Counted from the stretch's first letter, positions 26,646 to 35,767 are shown. The stretch: DNA of 64,000 nt from Aliagarivorans marinus DSM 23064 (GCF_000429485.1 NZ_AUBY01000019.1:1-64000), one strand, 5' to 3'. Numbers and translations are program-made. Notes: generated by a model from the sequence alone, not told the origin.

Positions 26646-29398
26646 TGACTATCGCTTTGTCGCCTGCTCAGCAGAGCCTGCTAGAACAGCAGATGGCGCA
26701 AAACCCACAGCGCTTCCAGCAGCTATTGCTCGATGAGAGCCAAGCACTTATTCGCAGCGCCATGAAACGCGGCCAGCTCAGTGGCGAGTTCACCCACAAG
26801 CTGTGGGAGCTGCTGCTCAAGGGAGATGCTCTGAGCACCGCCTTGCAGCGCTATATCTGGCGGATCCCGCTCAAGCAAAAGCGCCACTTTATCCAGGCGC
26901 TGGATAAGCACTTATCGGCGCGTTATCCGATGTTTAGCGGGCTGTCGCAAGGCTGGCCCGGCGCCAACAACATCCCACCCTACGTGCGCCCCGCCGCCGA
27001 GCGTAGCCGCGATTTCGACTTAGTCAGTCAAGGCTACTTGGGTTATATGGGGCTGGGCTACAGCCTGCGTGAGGTAGAGCTGTTTGTCTGGCTGGAGGTG
27101 CTGCGCGATCGCCAATGTGAAGACCGCCCCTGCGAGCTGGGGGTATCTCGCTGTGAGTCCGGCGATAAGCAAGACGCCGAGACCGAAGGCGGCTGCCCGG
27201 TGAAGATCCATATCCCGCAGGCGCTAAATCTGATGGGTGAAGGCCGCTTTAGCGAGGCCTTTGAGCTTATTCGCGATGCCAACCCGCTGCCCAATGTAAC
27301 CGGCCGAGTGTGCCCGCAAGAGCTGCAATGCCAAGGCGTGTGCACCCATAACGAACGGCCGATTGAGATTGGCCAGTTGGAGTGGTTCCTGCCGCAACGC
27401 GAGCGTGAGCTGGCCAGTGCGAAAGGTGCAGCGGAGGCCTGCTGTGATGACTACCTCAATCCGTGGCAACGCGCCGACAACCCCCCGGTAGCAATTGTCG
27501 GCTCCGGCCCGTCGGGTCTGATTAACGCCTACCTGCTGGCCAAGGCCGGTTATCCGGTGACGGTGTTCGAGGCCTTCCATGTGCTCGGCGGGGTGCTGCG
27601 CTACGGCATCCCCGAGTTCCGCCTACCGAATCAACTGATTGATGATGTGGTGGAGAAGATCAAACAGCTCGGCGGACGCTTTGTCACCAACTACATCGTC
27701 GGCAAAACCGCCACCTTGCAAGACCTCAAGCAAGCGGGCTTTAGCCGCATCTTTGTCGGCACCGGCGCGGGGCTGCCGCGCTTTATGAATGTGCCCGGCG
27801 AGCATCTGCTCAACATTATGTCGGCCAACGAGTTCCTCACCCGCATCAACCTGATGCACGCCAACCTCGAGGAATTTGAAACGCCAATGCCCGAGATGCG
27901 CGATAAACAGGTAATGGTGATCGGTGGCGGCAATACCGCCATGGATGCCGCCCGTACCGCCCGCCGCTTGGGCGCCAACGTGACCATCGTTTATCGACGC
28001 ACCGAGCAAGAGATGCCAGCGCGGGTCGAAGAGCTGCACCACGCCTTTGAAGAAGGCATTCAGCTCAAAGAGCTGCGCTCACCCTGTGAGTTCCATGGCG
28101 ACAAACAGCATCTGCTCAGCAGCGCCACCTTAGAGGTGATGACCCTCGGAGAGCCGGATGCCTCGGGCCGCCGCCGCCCGCAAGCCAGTGGCGAGCAAGA
28201 GCTGATGAAGGTCGACTTCGCCATTATGGCGCTGGGTAACAGCTCCAACCCGATTGTGAAAGATGCCAACCCGGATCTAAACACCTCCAAGTGGGGCACG
28301 CTGGAGCTTAACCAAGGCTCCCAGCAGACCTCGGTGGCCGGCGTTTACAGTGGCGGCGACGCAGCGCGTGGCGGGGCTACCGCCATTAAAGCGGCCAGCG
28401 ATGGTCAGGCGGCCGCCCATGAGATGATTGCCCTGCCCGCGTTTAACGCCAAGGAGTTGGCCGATCTGGTCACCCGCGCCAGCCACTACACCGAGCTGGG
28501 TCAAAGTAAACCCACCATCGTGGGCAGGCGTCAGCTCACCGAAGAGATCGTCGAGTTCACCATCAATGCCCCACTGATTGCCCAATCGGCCACGCCGGGA
28601 CAGTTTGTGCGAGTACTGGCGAGTGAGAAAGGCGAGCTGATCCCGCTCACGCTAGCAGACTGGGACGCCAAGGTCGGGACCATTCAACTGGTGGTACAGG
28701 GCCTTGGCAGCAGCTCGAAAATCATCAACAAGCTGCAGCAAGGTGATGAGTTGGCAGCCGTCGCCGGCCCCTTGGGCCAAGCCAGTGCGGTGCATCCACA
28801 AGGCGATAAGCAGGTGGTGTTCTGCGCCGGTGGCGTTGGCCTGCCCGCCGCTCACCCCATCGTGCGTGCTCATCTGGCACTGGGTAACAAGGTCACCCTC
28901 ATCAGCGGCTTCCGCGGCAAGGCCCAGCGTTTTTGGACCGAGCCGGGCGATAAAGTCGAGAACCTGCGCGAGGCCTTCCCCGGCCAGTTCAACGTTATCT
29001 ACACCAGTAACGATGGCAGCTTTGGCACTAAAGGCTTTGTTACCACGCCGCTGGAAGAGATGCTCAAACAGCAAGCGAGTGGCAAAGGCGAGCCCATCGC
29101 CGAGGTGATCACCATCGGACCACCTCTAATGATGCGCGCGGTCAGCGATCTTACCAAGGACTACCAAGTGCCCTGTGTGGCCAGCCTTAACTCCATCATG
29201 GTGGATGCCACCGGCATGTGTGGTGCGTGTATGGTGCCAATCGTTGAGAACGGCAAGCTGGTGCGCAAACACGCCTGTATCGATGGGCCTGAGCTGGATA
29301 GCCACTTGATTGACTGGGATAAGTTCCTGCCGCGCTTTAACCAGTTCAAACCACAGGAGCGCGATAGCCAGATCAGCCATCGCTTTATTGAGGAGTAA
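26645..29398 (+). CDS. Fused NfnB-NfnA-type ferredoxin:NAD(P) oxidoreductase
   Basis: A 917-residue flavoprotein that joins what are normally two subunits. Residues ~1-165 match nothing I know. Residues ~165-265 form the GltD/DPD-type Fe-S domain (CELGVSRC, GRVCPQELQCQGVC). Residues ~275-610 hold two dinucleotide-binding folds (AIVGSGPSGLINAYLLAKAG, VMVIGGGNTAMDAARTARRLG) as in NfnB or glutamate synthase small subunit. Residues ~620-900 are an FNR/PyrK-like module (TPGQFVRV, AGGVGLPAAHPIV) ending in a [2Fe-2S] motif, GMCGACMVP...HACIDGPE, as in NfnA. Nfn enzymes pass electrons between ferredoxin, NADH and NADPH, sometimes by flavin bifurcation. The start overlaps the PFOR stop, so it is the probable partner turning reduced ferredoxin into NAD(P)H. 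Confidence 0.85.
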   Translation: MTIALSPAQQSLLEQQMAQNPQRFQQLLLDESQALIRSAMKRGQLSGEFTHKLWELLLKGDALSTALQRYIWRIPLKQKRHFIQALDKHLSARYPMFSGLSQGWPGANNIPPYVRPAAERSRDFDLVSQGYLGYMGLGYSLREVELFVWLEVLRDRQCEDRPCELGVSRCESGDKQDAETEGGCPVKIHIPQALNLMGEGRFSEAFELIRDANPLPNVTGRVCPQELQCQGVCTHNERPIEIGQLEWFLPQRERELASAKGAAEACCDDYLNPWQRADNPPVAIVGSGPSGLINAYLLAKAGYPVTVFEAFHVLGGVLRYGIPEFRLPNQLIDDVVEKIKQLGGRFVTNYIVGKTATLQDLKQAGFSRIFVGTGAGLPRFMNVPGEHLLNIMSANEFLTRINLMHANLEEFETPMPEMRDKQVMVIGGGNTAMDAARTARRLGANVTIVYRRTEQEMPARVEELHHAFEEGIQLKELRSPCEFHGDKQHLLSSATLEVMTLGEPDASGRRRPQASGEQELMKVDFAIMALGNSSNPIVKDANPDLNTSKWGTLELNQGSQQTSVAGVYSGGDAARGGATAIKAASDGQAAAHEMIALPAFNAKELADLVTRASHYTELGQSKPTIVGRRQLTEEIVEFTINAPLIAQSATPGQFVRVLASEKGELIPLTLADWDAKVGTIQLVVQGLGSSSKIINKLQQGDELAAVAGPLGQASAVHPQGDKQVVFCAGGVGLPAAHPIVRAHLALGNKVTLISGFRGKAQRFWTEPGDKVENLREAFPGQFNVIYTSNDGSFGTKGFVTTPLEEMLKQQASGKGEPIAEVITIGPPLMMRAVSDLTKDYQVPCVASLNSIMVDATGMCGACMVPIVENGKLVRKHACIDGPELDSHLIDWDKFLPRFNQFKPQERDSQISHRFIEE

Positions 29399-29417
29399 AC
29401 GGGGATAAGGAGCGGAA

Positions 29418-29440
29418 GTGGGAGAGCTCGGCTCTCCCGC
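29418..29440 (+). terminator. Hairpin after the oxidoreductase operon
   Basis: GGGAGAGC and GCTCTCCC (three-base loop, two extra closing pairs) begin about 20 bases after the stop. The following bases are AT-rich but without a clean T-run, so it is a moderate terminator candidate. Confidence 0.5.
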
Positions 29441-29485
29441 TATAAAGCGTGTTAGTCTAAAGATCGACAACTGGAGCGAAGCAAC

Positions 29486-30442
29486 ATGCAACTCTCGCCA
29501 GCTTACTGGGACAAACTGCAACAGACACTCCAATCCGAGTTAGACCTTGATATCCCCAAACTCAGCGCTCAGCCAATTGCAGGTGGTGATATCCACACCG
29601 CCTTTCGGATATTCGGTGCCGATGAGCGCAGCTGGTTTATCAAGCTCAATCAAGATGACCATCTGGCGATGCTGCAAGCCGAGGTGGCGGGCCTACAAGC
29701 GCTCGACGCCGTTGCCGCGATCCGCGTTCCCAAGGTCGTTGGATGCGGCCGCTGTGAACGCTTAGCCTATTTGGTGATGGAGTATCTGTCGCTAAGCCAT
29801 GCCGGCGATGAACAGCGCTTGGGCGAAGCGCTGGCTAACTTACATAAGGCGTCACTCAAGCACAGCGAGCTGCGCCGTAGTTTAGAGCTGGGCCGTGGTG
29901 TTGAGCTACGCTATGGCTTTGCGCAGGACAACTTTATCGGCCTCACAGCTCAAGCTAACCAACCTTCTAACAACTGGCAGCAATTTTGGCTGCAGCAGCG
30001 TCTGCTGCCACAGCTCGAGCTAGCCTACCGCAATGGCTTTGCCGATCCGCTGCGCGAGCACGCTAAACCCTTGATTCCCGCGGTTGAGCAGCTACTAGCT
30101 GAGCATCGTCCTGCCGGTGTGTTGTTGCATGGCGATCTGTGGAGTGGCAATAAAGGCTTTGTGGCAGTGGATGGCGACAAAGTGCCAGTGCTATTCGACC
30201 CGGCCTGCTATTACGGTGATCGGGAAACAGATTTGGCCATGACCGAGCTATTCGGCGGATTCTCGCCTGCCTTCTACCAAGGTTATCAAACGGTTTGGCC
30301 ACTGGAGCCTGACTATCCACTGCGTAAACCCATCTATCAGCTCTATCATCTGCTTAATCACCTGAACCTGTTCGGTGGCGGATATCTGAATCAGGTTGTG
30401 AGTTGTATGGCGCAGATTAAGGCACAAAGCCCATCGCGATAG
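29486..30442 (+). CDS. Fructosamine kinase family protein
   Basis: A 318-residue protein-kinase-like-fold enzyme of the fructosamine-3-kinase family (E. coli YniA type). Landmarks are the N-terminal AGGDIHTAFR loop, LVMEYL hinge, the catalytic HGDLWSGN (from H215) and the metal-binding FDPACYYGDRETDLAM, followed by FSPAFYQGYQ. Such kinases phosphorylate ketoamine adducts of sugars on amines or proteins, allowing deglycation, and act in the cytosol. GGAG lies nine bases before the ATG. The gene stands alone. Its last 26 bases overlap, in convergent orientation, the 3' end of the NapF-like ferredoxin gene. Confidence 0.92.
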   Translation: MQLSPAYWDKLQQTLQSELDLDIPKLSAQPIAGGDIHTAFRIFGADERSWFIKLNQDDHLAMLQAEVAGLQALDAVAAIRVPKVVGCGRCERLAYLVMEYLSLSHAGDEQRLGEALANLHKASLKHSELRRSLELGRGVELRYGFAQDNFIGLTAQANQPSNNWQQFWLQQRLLPQLELAYRNGFADPLREHAKPLIPAVEQLLAEHRPAGVLLHGDLWSGNKGFVAVDGDKVPVLFDPACYYGDRETDLAMTELFGGFSPAFYQGYQTVWPLEPDYPLRKPIYQLYHLLNHLNLFGGGYLNQVVSCMAQIKAQSPSR

Positions 30443-30929
30443 CGCCCACCGGACATTGGCTGCGACACTGCCCACAGCCATTACAGCGAGTGGTATCCAG
30501 CGTTGGCAGCTCGTCGCCTTCCACGCTGATGGCCGCCTGCGGGCAAGCGCTAACACAGCGCTGGCACTCGATACCGATGTAGTTATTGCAGATATTGGCG
30601 AAGTTCGGCGCAAGATTGATGTTTATCTCCACCGAGGGATGCAGGGCCTGACTGGGGCAAGCCTCAACGCAGTTGCCACACAGCGAACACTCGCCGTAAT
30701 CGAGGTTAAGCTGAGCCCGCTGCTCACGTAGCTCAATAACCCGATTGGGACACACCGACTGGCATTCACCGCAACCATCACACAGCCGCTGAAACAATAG
30801 CTCGTCCACCGCACGCGGCGGCCTTGGGGCGCTGCGCGGTGTGGGTACGGGCGCCTCGCTGGCCGCTTTAACCGGTTTGCCGAGTTTGGAGAACAAGGCG
30901 CGGCGACTGGTGTTGATGGCTTCAGGCAT
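30417..30929 (-). CDS. NapF-like polyferredoxin
   Basis: A 170-residue protein with an Arg/Pro-rich N-terminus followed by four Cys clusters: CDGCGECQSVCP, CSLCGNCVEACP, a shortened CQRCVSACP with an upstream Cys (FANICNNY), and CNGCGQCRSQCP. This is the layout of NapF, a cytosolic iron-sulfur protein of nitrate/DMSO-type reductase systems, often helping insert Fe-S clusters in Tat-exported molybdoenzymes. It overlaps the end of the TorD-family chaperone gene by eight bases. The pair is divergent from the dmsABC genes, so its client is probably that reductase rather than a nitrate reductase, as no nap genes are present. Confidence 0.85.
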   Translation of the reverse strand: MPEAINTSRRALFSKLGKPVKAASEAPVPTPRSAPRPPRAVDELLFQRLCDGCGECQSVCPNRVIELREQRAQLNLDYGECSLCGNCVEACPSQALHPSVEININLAPNFANICNNYIGIECQRCVSACPQAAISVEGDELPTLDTTRCNGCGQCRSQCPVGAIAMGFVP

Positions 30930-31491
30930 CGCTGTAGATCCGGCGCTCAGCTATCTGCCACTGTTCGCTGGCACTTAACTGCTCTAACCAATGAGCAACA
31001 TCAAAGGCCAACGCGGCATAGAAGGTATTTAGTGATTGGCTTTGCATCAGGGCCAGGTAATTAAATGCCCAAGGCAGAAAATGGGTTTCCATTAACTCCG
31101 ATGCGGCCGAGGGGACATTGTTTTCTAATAAGTAAGCGTAGGCCAACAGCATTAAACCGAATTGATCTTCCGGCTCGCGCAGCCCGCTATCTAAGCTAAG
31201 CGCTTGCTCTTGTAAAAACTGCCGATACTCCAAGGTCGATGCGCCAAACACCACCCGCTCACGGTCTAAATATACCGAGCCCCACGGCGGCACTGGCATA
31301 TCGCCAAGCCCTTCAAATAACAAGGAAAAGTCGTGTGTTAGCTGGGTTTCATCGTGAGCATAGAGGGCATCTAAGGTGGCGCGGCTCAGCACCTTATCAT
31401 CGACCAAAGCCCCCACCATAAGCAGCAGCTGCGCCTTGCTGTGAGGCTTATAAAACAGGCTACCAATAATCTTGGCCGTATCGATAATCAT
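30922..31491 (-). CDS. TorD/DmsD-family molybdoenzyme chaperone
   Basis: A 189-residue all-helical protein of the TorD/DmsD family, which binds the twin-arginine signal of a molybdopterin reductase and holds it in the cytosol until cofactor loading is complete. Visible features include the acidic FSLLFEGLGDMPVPPWGSVYLD segment and the conserved PEDQFGLMLLAYAYLLE region, then HFLPWAFNYL. Those match the E-P-x-D-H-x and P-W motifs of the family. It starts 215 bases from dmsA in divergent orientation and shares the spacer that carries the FNR box. The expected client is the adjacent DmsA-like protein. Confidence 0.88.
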   Translation of the reverse strand: MIIDTAKIIGSLFYKPHSKAQLLLMVGALVDDKVLSRATLDALYAHDETQLTHDFSLLFEGLGDMPVPPWGSVYLDRERVVFGASTLEYRQFLQEQALSLDSGLREPEDQFGLMLLAYAYLLENNVPSAASELMETHFLPWAFNYLALMQSQSLNTFYAALAFDVAHWLEQLSASEQWQIAERRIYSDA

Positions 31492-31610
31492 TTACGATTC
31501 CGCCATTTGCCATTATCTGGAGAATATCTAAACCAGCCTAGCGCGTTGGCCCGCTAATTCTATGGGATGTTTCACACTTTGTTGCTTAGTTAATAATTTT
31601 AAAAAGCAGC

Positions 31611-31624
31611 TTGATGTTAATCAA
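31611..31624. promoter_or_regulatory. Perfect FNR box between the torD-like gene and dmsA
   Basis: TTGAT-GTTA-ATCAA matches the FNR consensus TTGAT-N4-ATCAA exactly. It lies about 83 bp before the dmsA start and 120 bp before the divergent chaperone. Oxygen-responsive activation of the reductase operon is expected. Confidence 0.85.
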
Positions 31625-31706
31625 TTTGACTGGAGTTAAGCCCTGATGTCTTCCCAATAGCAACTAGCTTTAGATTACCTACGATTAATTTCGCAAGGCT
31701 CTTTAT

Positions 31707-34157
31707 ATGTCAAATAACACCGATAAAACGACTGGCGCAACACTGAGCCGTCGCAGCTTTATAAAATGCTCCTCCGCCGTTGGTGCAGCGGCCGCCATTG
31801 CCAGTGGCATTAGCCTGCCCTTTAAGAGCAAACCTGCCAACGCCGCCGAAGCTAGCACGCCAGCAGGACCTGAAAAGGTCGTCTGGAGCGCCTGTACGGT
31901 TAACTGCGGTTCGCGCTGCCCATTGCGCATGCACGTGCAGGACGGCGAGATCAAATACGTGGAAACCGACAACACCGGCAACGATGTATTTGGCGAGGAT
32001 ACCCAAGTACGCGCCTGCCTGCGTGGCCGCTCCATGCGTAAACGGGTCTACAATCCTGACCGCTTAAAGTATCCGATGAAGCGCACCGGCAAGCGCGGCG
32101 AGGGCAAATTCGAGCGGATCTCCTGGGAGCAAGCCTATGATGAGATCGCCGACACCATGAAGCGTCTGATTAAGGACTATGGCAACGACTCGATCTACCT
32201 CAACTACGGCACCGGCACCTTGGGCGGAACCGTCACCAAGTCGTGGCCACCGCACAATACCCTGATCGCCCGTTTGATGAGCCTATGTGGTGGCTACCTG
32301 AATCACTACGGCGACTACTCCACCGCACAGATCGCCAAGGGCCTGAGCTACACCTATGGCGGCTGGGCGCACAATAACTCCTTCTCCGACCTGGCCAACA
32401 CCAAACTGAACATCCAGTTTGGCAACAACCCAGCGGAAACCCGTATGTCTGGCGGCGGACTGGTGCATCACTATGTGGCCAGTAAAAACCTCTCCAAGGC
32501 CAGAACCATTATTATCGACCCGCGCTACACCGACACCGCAGCCGGACGGGAAGACCAGTGGATCCCCATCCGCCCTTCCACCGATGCGGCGCTGGTTGCA
32601 GGCCTGGCCTATGTGATGATTACCGAAGACTTGGTCGACCAAGCGTTTCTCGATAAGTACTGCGTGGGCTATGACGAGAAGACCCTACCCGCCTCCGCCC
32701 CAGCCAACAGCGACTATAAGTCCTACATCCTGGGTAAGGGTGAAGACGGCATTGCCAAAACCCCAGAATGGGCTTCGAAGATCACCACCATCCCGGTGGA
32801 TGTGATCGTGAAGTTAGCGCGGGAGATGGGCACCAACCGTCCCTGCGCCATCCACCAAGGCTGGGGGCTGCAGCGCACCGCCAATGGTGAAATGGCCTGT
32901 CGCGCGGTGGCCATGTTGGCCCTGCTCACCGGTTCGGTGGGCGTATCCGGCGGCTCCACCGGGGCGCGCGAGAGTGATATCAATATTCCCTTTGTGCGCT
33001 TCCCAACCGTGGACAACCCGGTGAGCACGTCTATCTCGATGTTCCTGTGGACCGATGCCATCTATCGCCATCAGGAGATGACCGACAAGACCGACGGCGT
33101 ACGCGGGGCCGAGCGACTGAGCAACCCGATTAAGATGATCTGGAACTACGCTGGTAACTGCTTGATTAACCAGCACGCCGACATCAACCGCACCCACGAC
33201 ATCCTGCAAGATGACCAAGCCTGCGAGATGATTGTGGTGATCGATAACCATATGACCGCTTCGGCCAAGTATGCCGATATCATCCTGCCCGATCTCACCA
33301 CCTCTGAACAGGATGATTGGGCAATGGATGGCAAGGCTTCCAACGCGCCCTACTTTATCTTCGCCCAGCAGGCCATCGAGCCGCAGTTTGAAGCGAAGGG
33401 GATCTATGAGGTCTGCAGCGAGCTGGCCAAACGCATGGGTGTGGAGGATGAGTTCACCGAAGGGCGCAGCCAGGCCGAATGGGTGGAGCATCTGTATGCC
33501 GAAACCCGCAAGCAAGACCCATCCTTGCCAAGCTTTGAGGAGATGAAGGAGCTGGGCATCTACAAGCGCCAGTATCAGCGCGACTTTATCGCCTATGAAG
33601 ACTTCCGCAAGGACCCTGAGGCGAATCCGCTGAATACCCCAAGCGGCAAGATTGAGATCTACTCTGAAGCACTGGCCGAGATCGCCGCGACCTGGGAGCT
33701 TGATGATGACGAGGTGATCCACCCGCTGCCCATCTACGTGGATGTGTTCGAGGGCCACAACGACCCACTCACCGCCAAGTATCCACTGCAACTGACCGGC
33801 TTCCACTTTAAGTCGCGCTGCCACTCCACCTACGGCAACGTGGCAGAGCTTAAAGCGGCGGCCCGCCAAGAGCTGTGGATCAACCCCATCGATGCCGCCG
33901 AGCGCGGGATTAAACATGGCGATATGGTCAGCATCTTTAACGACCGCGGCGAGGTGCATATCACCGCGCAGGTCACGCCACGGATCCTACCGCGCGTAGT
34001 GGCGCTCGGCGAAGGTGCCTGGTATGCCCCGGACGGCCAGAAGGTTGACCACGGCGGCTCCATCAATGTGCTGACCACCCAGCGGCCGAGTCCTCTGGCC
34101 AAGGGCAACCCACAGCACACCAACCTGGTTCAGGTTAAAGCCATCAAGAAAGCGTAA
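31707..34157 (+). CDS. dmsA: DMSO reductase-type molybdoenzyme, catalytic subunit
   Basis: An 816-residue molybdopterin oxidoreductase of the DmsA/YnfE branch. The N-terminus has a twin-arginine signal (SRRSFIK, residues 14-20) with an Ala-rich cleavage region, so it is exported folded. A [4Fe-4S] site is formed by C63, C67, C71 and C104. The molybdenum ligand is probably S205 in NHYGDYSTAQ, the Ser type characteristic of DMSO reductases. Later molybdopterin contacts include IHQGWGLQRTANGE and the C-terminal LTGFHFKSRCHSTYGN. It heads a dmsABC operon behind an FNR box. Substrate could be DMSO or another S- or N-oxide. Confidence 0.93.
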   Translation: MSNNTDKTTGATLSRRSFIKCSSAVGAAAAIASGISLPFKSKPANAAEASTPAGPEKVVWSACTVNCGSRCPLRMHVQDGEIKYVETDNTGNDVFGEDTQVRACLRGRSMRKRVYNPDRLKYPMKRTGKRGEGKFERISWEQAYDEIADTMKRLIKDYGNDSIYLNYGTGTLGGTVTKSWPPHNTLIARLMSLCGGYLNHYGDYSTAQIAKGLSYTYGGWAHNNSFSDLANTKLNIQFGNNPAETRMSGGGLVHHYVASKNLSKARTIIIDPRYTDTAAGREDQWIPIRPSTDAALVAGLAYVMITEDLVDQAFLDKYCVGYDEKTLPASAPANSDYKSYILGKGEDGIAKTPEWASKITTIPVDVIVKLAREMGTNRPCAIHQGWGLQRTANGEMACRAVAMLALLTGSVGVSGGSTGARESDINIPFVRFPTVDNPVSTSISMFLWTDAIYRHQEMTDKTDGVRGAERLSNPIKMIWNYAGNCLINQHADINRTHDILQDDQACEMIVVIDNHMTASAKYADIILPDLTTSEQDDWAMDGKASNAPYFIFAQQAIEPQFEAKGIYEVCSELAKRMGVEDEFTEGRSQAEWVEHLYAETRKQDPSLPSFEEMKELGIYKRQYQRDFIAYEDFRKDPEANPLNTPSGKIEIYSEALAEIAATWELDDDEVIHPLPIYVDVFEGHNDPLTAKYPLQLTGFHFKSRCHSTYGNVAELKAAARQELWINPIDAAERGIKHGDMVSIFNDRGEVHITAQVTPRILPRVVALGEGAWYAPDGQKVDHGGSINVLTTQRPSPLAKGNPQHTNLVQVKAIKKA

Positions 34158-34168
34158 GGTAGGTCGAC

Positions 34169-34789
34169 ATGAAACAATTAGGCTTTTACATAGATTCGAG
34201 TAAATGCACGGGTTGTAAGACTTGCCAGCTTGCTTGCAAAGACTATCGCGACCTCGATGTAAAACGCAGCTACCGGCGGATCTACGAGTACACCGGTGGC
34301 GGCTTTGTGCAGGATGGCGACACCTGGATCCAAAACGATGTGTTCGCCTACTACTTGTCCATCGCCTGCAACCATTGCACCCACCCCGCCTGCGTGCAGG
34401 CCTGCCCTTCCGGGGCCATGCATAAGCGCGATGACAATGGCTTGGTGCTGGTCGATGAAGACATCTGCATCGGTTGTCAGCATTGCGCCAACGCCTGCCC
34501 CTACGGCGCGCCGCAGTTTGATAAAACCCGCGGGATTATGACCAAGTGCGACGGCTGCATCCAGCGGCTATCCGAAGGAAAACAACCGATGTGCGTGGAA
34601 TCTTGCCCGCTGCGGGCACTGGAGTTTGGCGATATGAGCGAGCTGCGTGAGAAATACGGCTTAACCGCCGATGTAGCACCGCTGCCACCGTCGAGCCAGA
34701 CCCTGCCCAACATCGTTATCAAGCTGAACAAAAACTCCAAGCCCACCGGCGATACCACGGGCTTCTTAGTCAACCCGAAGGAGGTGTAG
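34169..34789 (+). CDS. dmsB: DMSO reductase-type electron transfer subunit
   Basis: A 206-residue ferredoxin-like subunit with four [4Fe-4S] Cys groups: CTGCKTCQLACKD, CNHCTHPACVQACP, CIGCQHCANACP and CDGCIQRLSEGKQPMCVESCP. The order and length match DmsB. It carries electrons from the membrane anchor to the molybdenum subunit. It follows dmsA by 11 bases and precedes dmsC by one base, so the three are translated from one transcript. No signal peptide is present, as it is co-exported with DmsA. Confidence 0.95.
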   Translation: MKQLGFYIDSSKCTGCKTCQLACKDYRDLDVKRSYRRIYEYTGGGFVQDGDTWIQNDVFAYYLSIACNHCTHPACVQACPSGAMHKRDDNGLVLVDEDICIGCQHCANACPYGAPQFDKTRGIMTKCDGCIQRLSEGKQPMCVESCPLRALEFGDMSELREKYGLTADVAPLPPSSQTLPNIVIKLNKNSKPTGDTTGFLVNPKEV

Positions 34790-34790
34790 C

Positions 34791-35645
34791 ATGATCTTTC
34801 ACGAATGGTCTCTGATCTTCTTTACGGTGCTGGCGCAGACAGCGGTGGGCGGCTACCTGCTGGTCAGTGCCAACGCGCTGATAAGCCGCCACGATGAAGA
34901 GAAGATAAACAGCTACAAGATCCCGATGTTCGTGCTGTGGGCACTGATGGGCATTGGCTTTATGTTCTCGACCCTGCATCTTGGCTCGCCGCTGCGGGCC
35001 TTTAACGCCTTTAATCGCTTAGGGGCCGCCTGGCTCTCTAACGAGGTGTTCTTCGGTGCGGCCTTCTTTGCGGTGGGCGGTTTGCAGTGGCTGCTGTCGG
35101 TGTTAAACAAGGGCGGGCTGATGGCTCAGAAAGTCCTGACCATCGTGGCTATGCTGCTGGGTGCAATCTTTATGTACGCCATGATCAAGGTCTACATGAT
35201 CAACACCGTACCCACTTGGTTTAACGTCTACACCCCGCTTAGCTTCCTGATGACCATGGTGGTGGCCGGGCTGCTGCTCTATCAGTGGATTAAGGTCTCT
35301 GCCGACGACGACAATGCCGCGCTGCATCGCTATATCGTGCTGATTGCCATCGTTGCAGTGGCCATCAGCGTGGTGGTCACTCTGGGCAAAGCCAACCTGA
35401 TGGGCGAGATCCAAACCTCCATCACCAGCGCATCCGCCTTGGTGGATGGTTTGGCCAACTACCTGCTACTGCAAGTGGCGCTGTTGATGCTGGGGCTGTT
35501 CATCTGGGCGCAGCCACTGATTAGCGGCAAGGCGGTCAAGCCATTGAACTTAGCGCTGGCCTTGGTGCTGGTATTGACCTCGGAGCTGATAGGCCGCGGC
35601 CTGTTCTACAGCCTGCACATGACCTCGGGGCTGCCCAAGTTCTAG
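34791..35645 (+). CDS. dmsC: DMSO reductase-type membrane anchor subunit
   Basis: A 284-residue membrane protein with about eight transmembrane helices, matching DmsC in length and position. The opening HEWSLIFFTVLAQTAVGGYLL and the segment STLHLGSPLRAFNAF with LSNEVFF are typical of DmsC proteins. It oxidises menaquinol and hands electrons to DmsB. AAGGAGGTGTAGC precedes the ATG. It ends the operon, about 65 bases before a strong terminator. Confidence 0.93.
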   Translation: MIFHEWSLIFFTVLAQTAVGGYLLVSANALISRHDEEKINSYKIPMFVLWALMGIGFMFSTLHLGSPLRAFNAFNRLGAAWLSNEVFFGAAFFAVGGLQWLLSVLNKGGLMAQKVLTIVAMLLGAIFMYAMIKVYMINTVPTWFNVYTPLSFLMTMVVAGLLLYQWIKVSADDDNAALHRYIVLIAIVAVAISVVVTLGKANLMGEIQTSITSASALVDGLANYLLLQVALLMLGLFIWAQPLISGKAVKPLNLALALVLVLTSELIGRGLFYSLHMTSGLPKF

Positions 35646-35664
35646 CGACGTTGCCTAACAGCTA

Positions 35665-35691
35665 TTGCCTATAAACAGTTGCCTATAAACA
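35665..35691 (+). repeat. Two direct copies of TTGCCTATAAACA
   Basis: A 13-base sequence occurs twice (35665-35677 and 35679-35691), separated by one base, in the spacer after dmsC. The cause could be slippage; no function is evident. Confidence 0.5.
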
Positions 35692-35710
35692 AGTGCCGAC
35701 CAAGCAAGAC

Positions 35711-35742
35711 AAAGGCTTAACAGTTCACGCTGTTAAGCCTTT
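35711..35742. terminator. Bidirectional terminator between dmsC and the EF-hand gene
   Basis: A perfect 13-bp stem (AAAGGCTTAACAG, loop TTCACG, CTGTTAAGCCTTT) with an A-run and a T-run. It should stop both the dmsABC transcript and the convergent minus-strand gene. Confidence 0.88.
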
Positions 35743-35767
35743 TCCCTATGCTCGCTAGAGCAACTAG

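Noticed and set aside
32814-33959. 381-codon minus-strand frame opposite dmsA
   Set aside because: It is a shadow of a well-supported dmsA gene in another frame. It has no ribosome site or recognisable domain, and its His/Gly/Asp/Leu-rich composition is typical of antisense frames.
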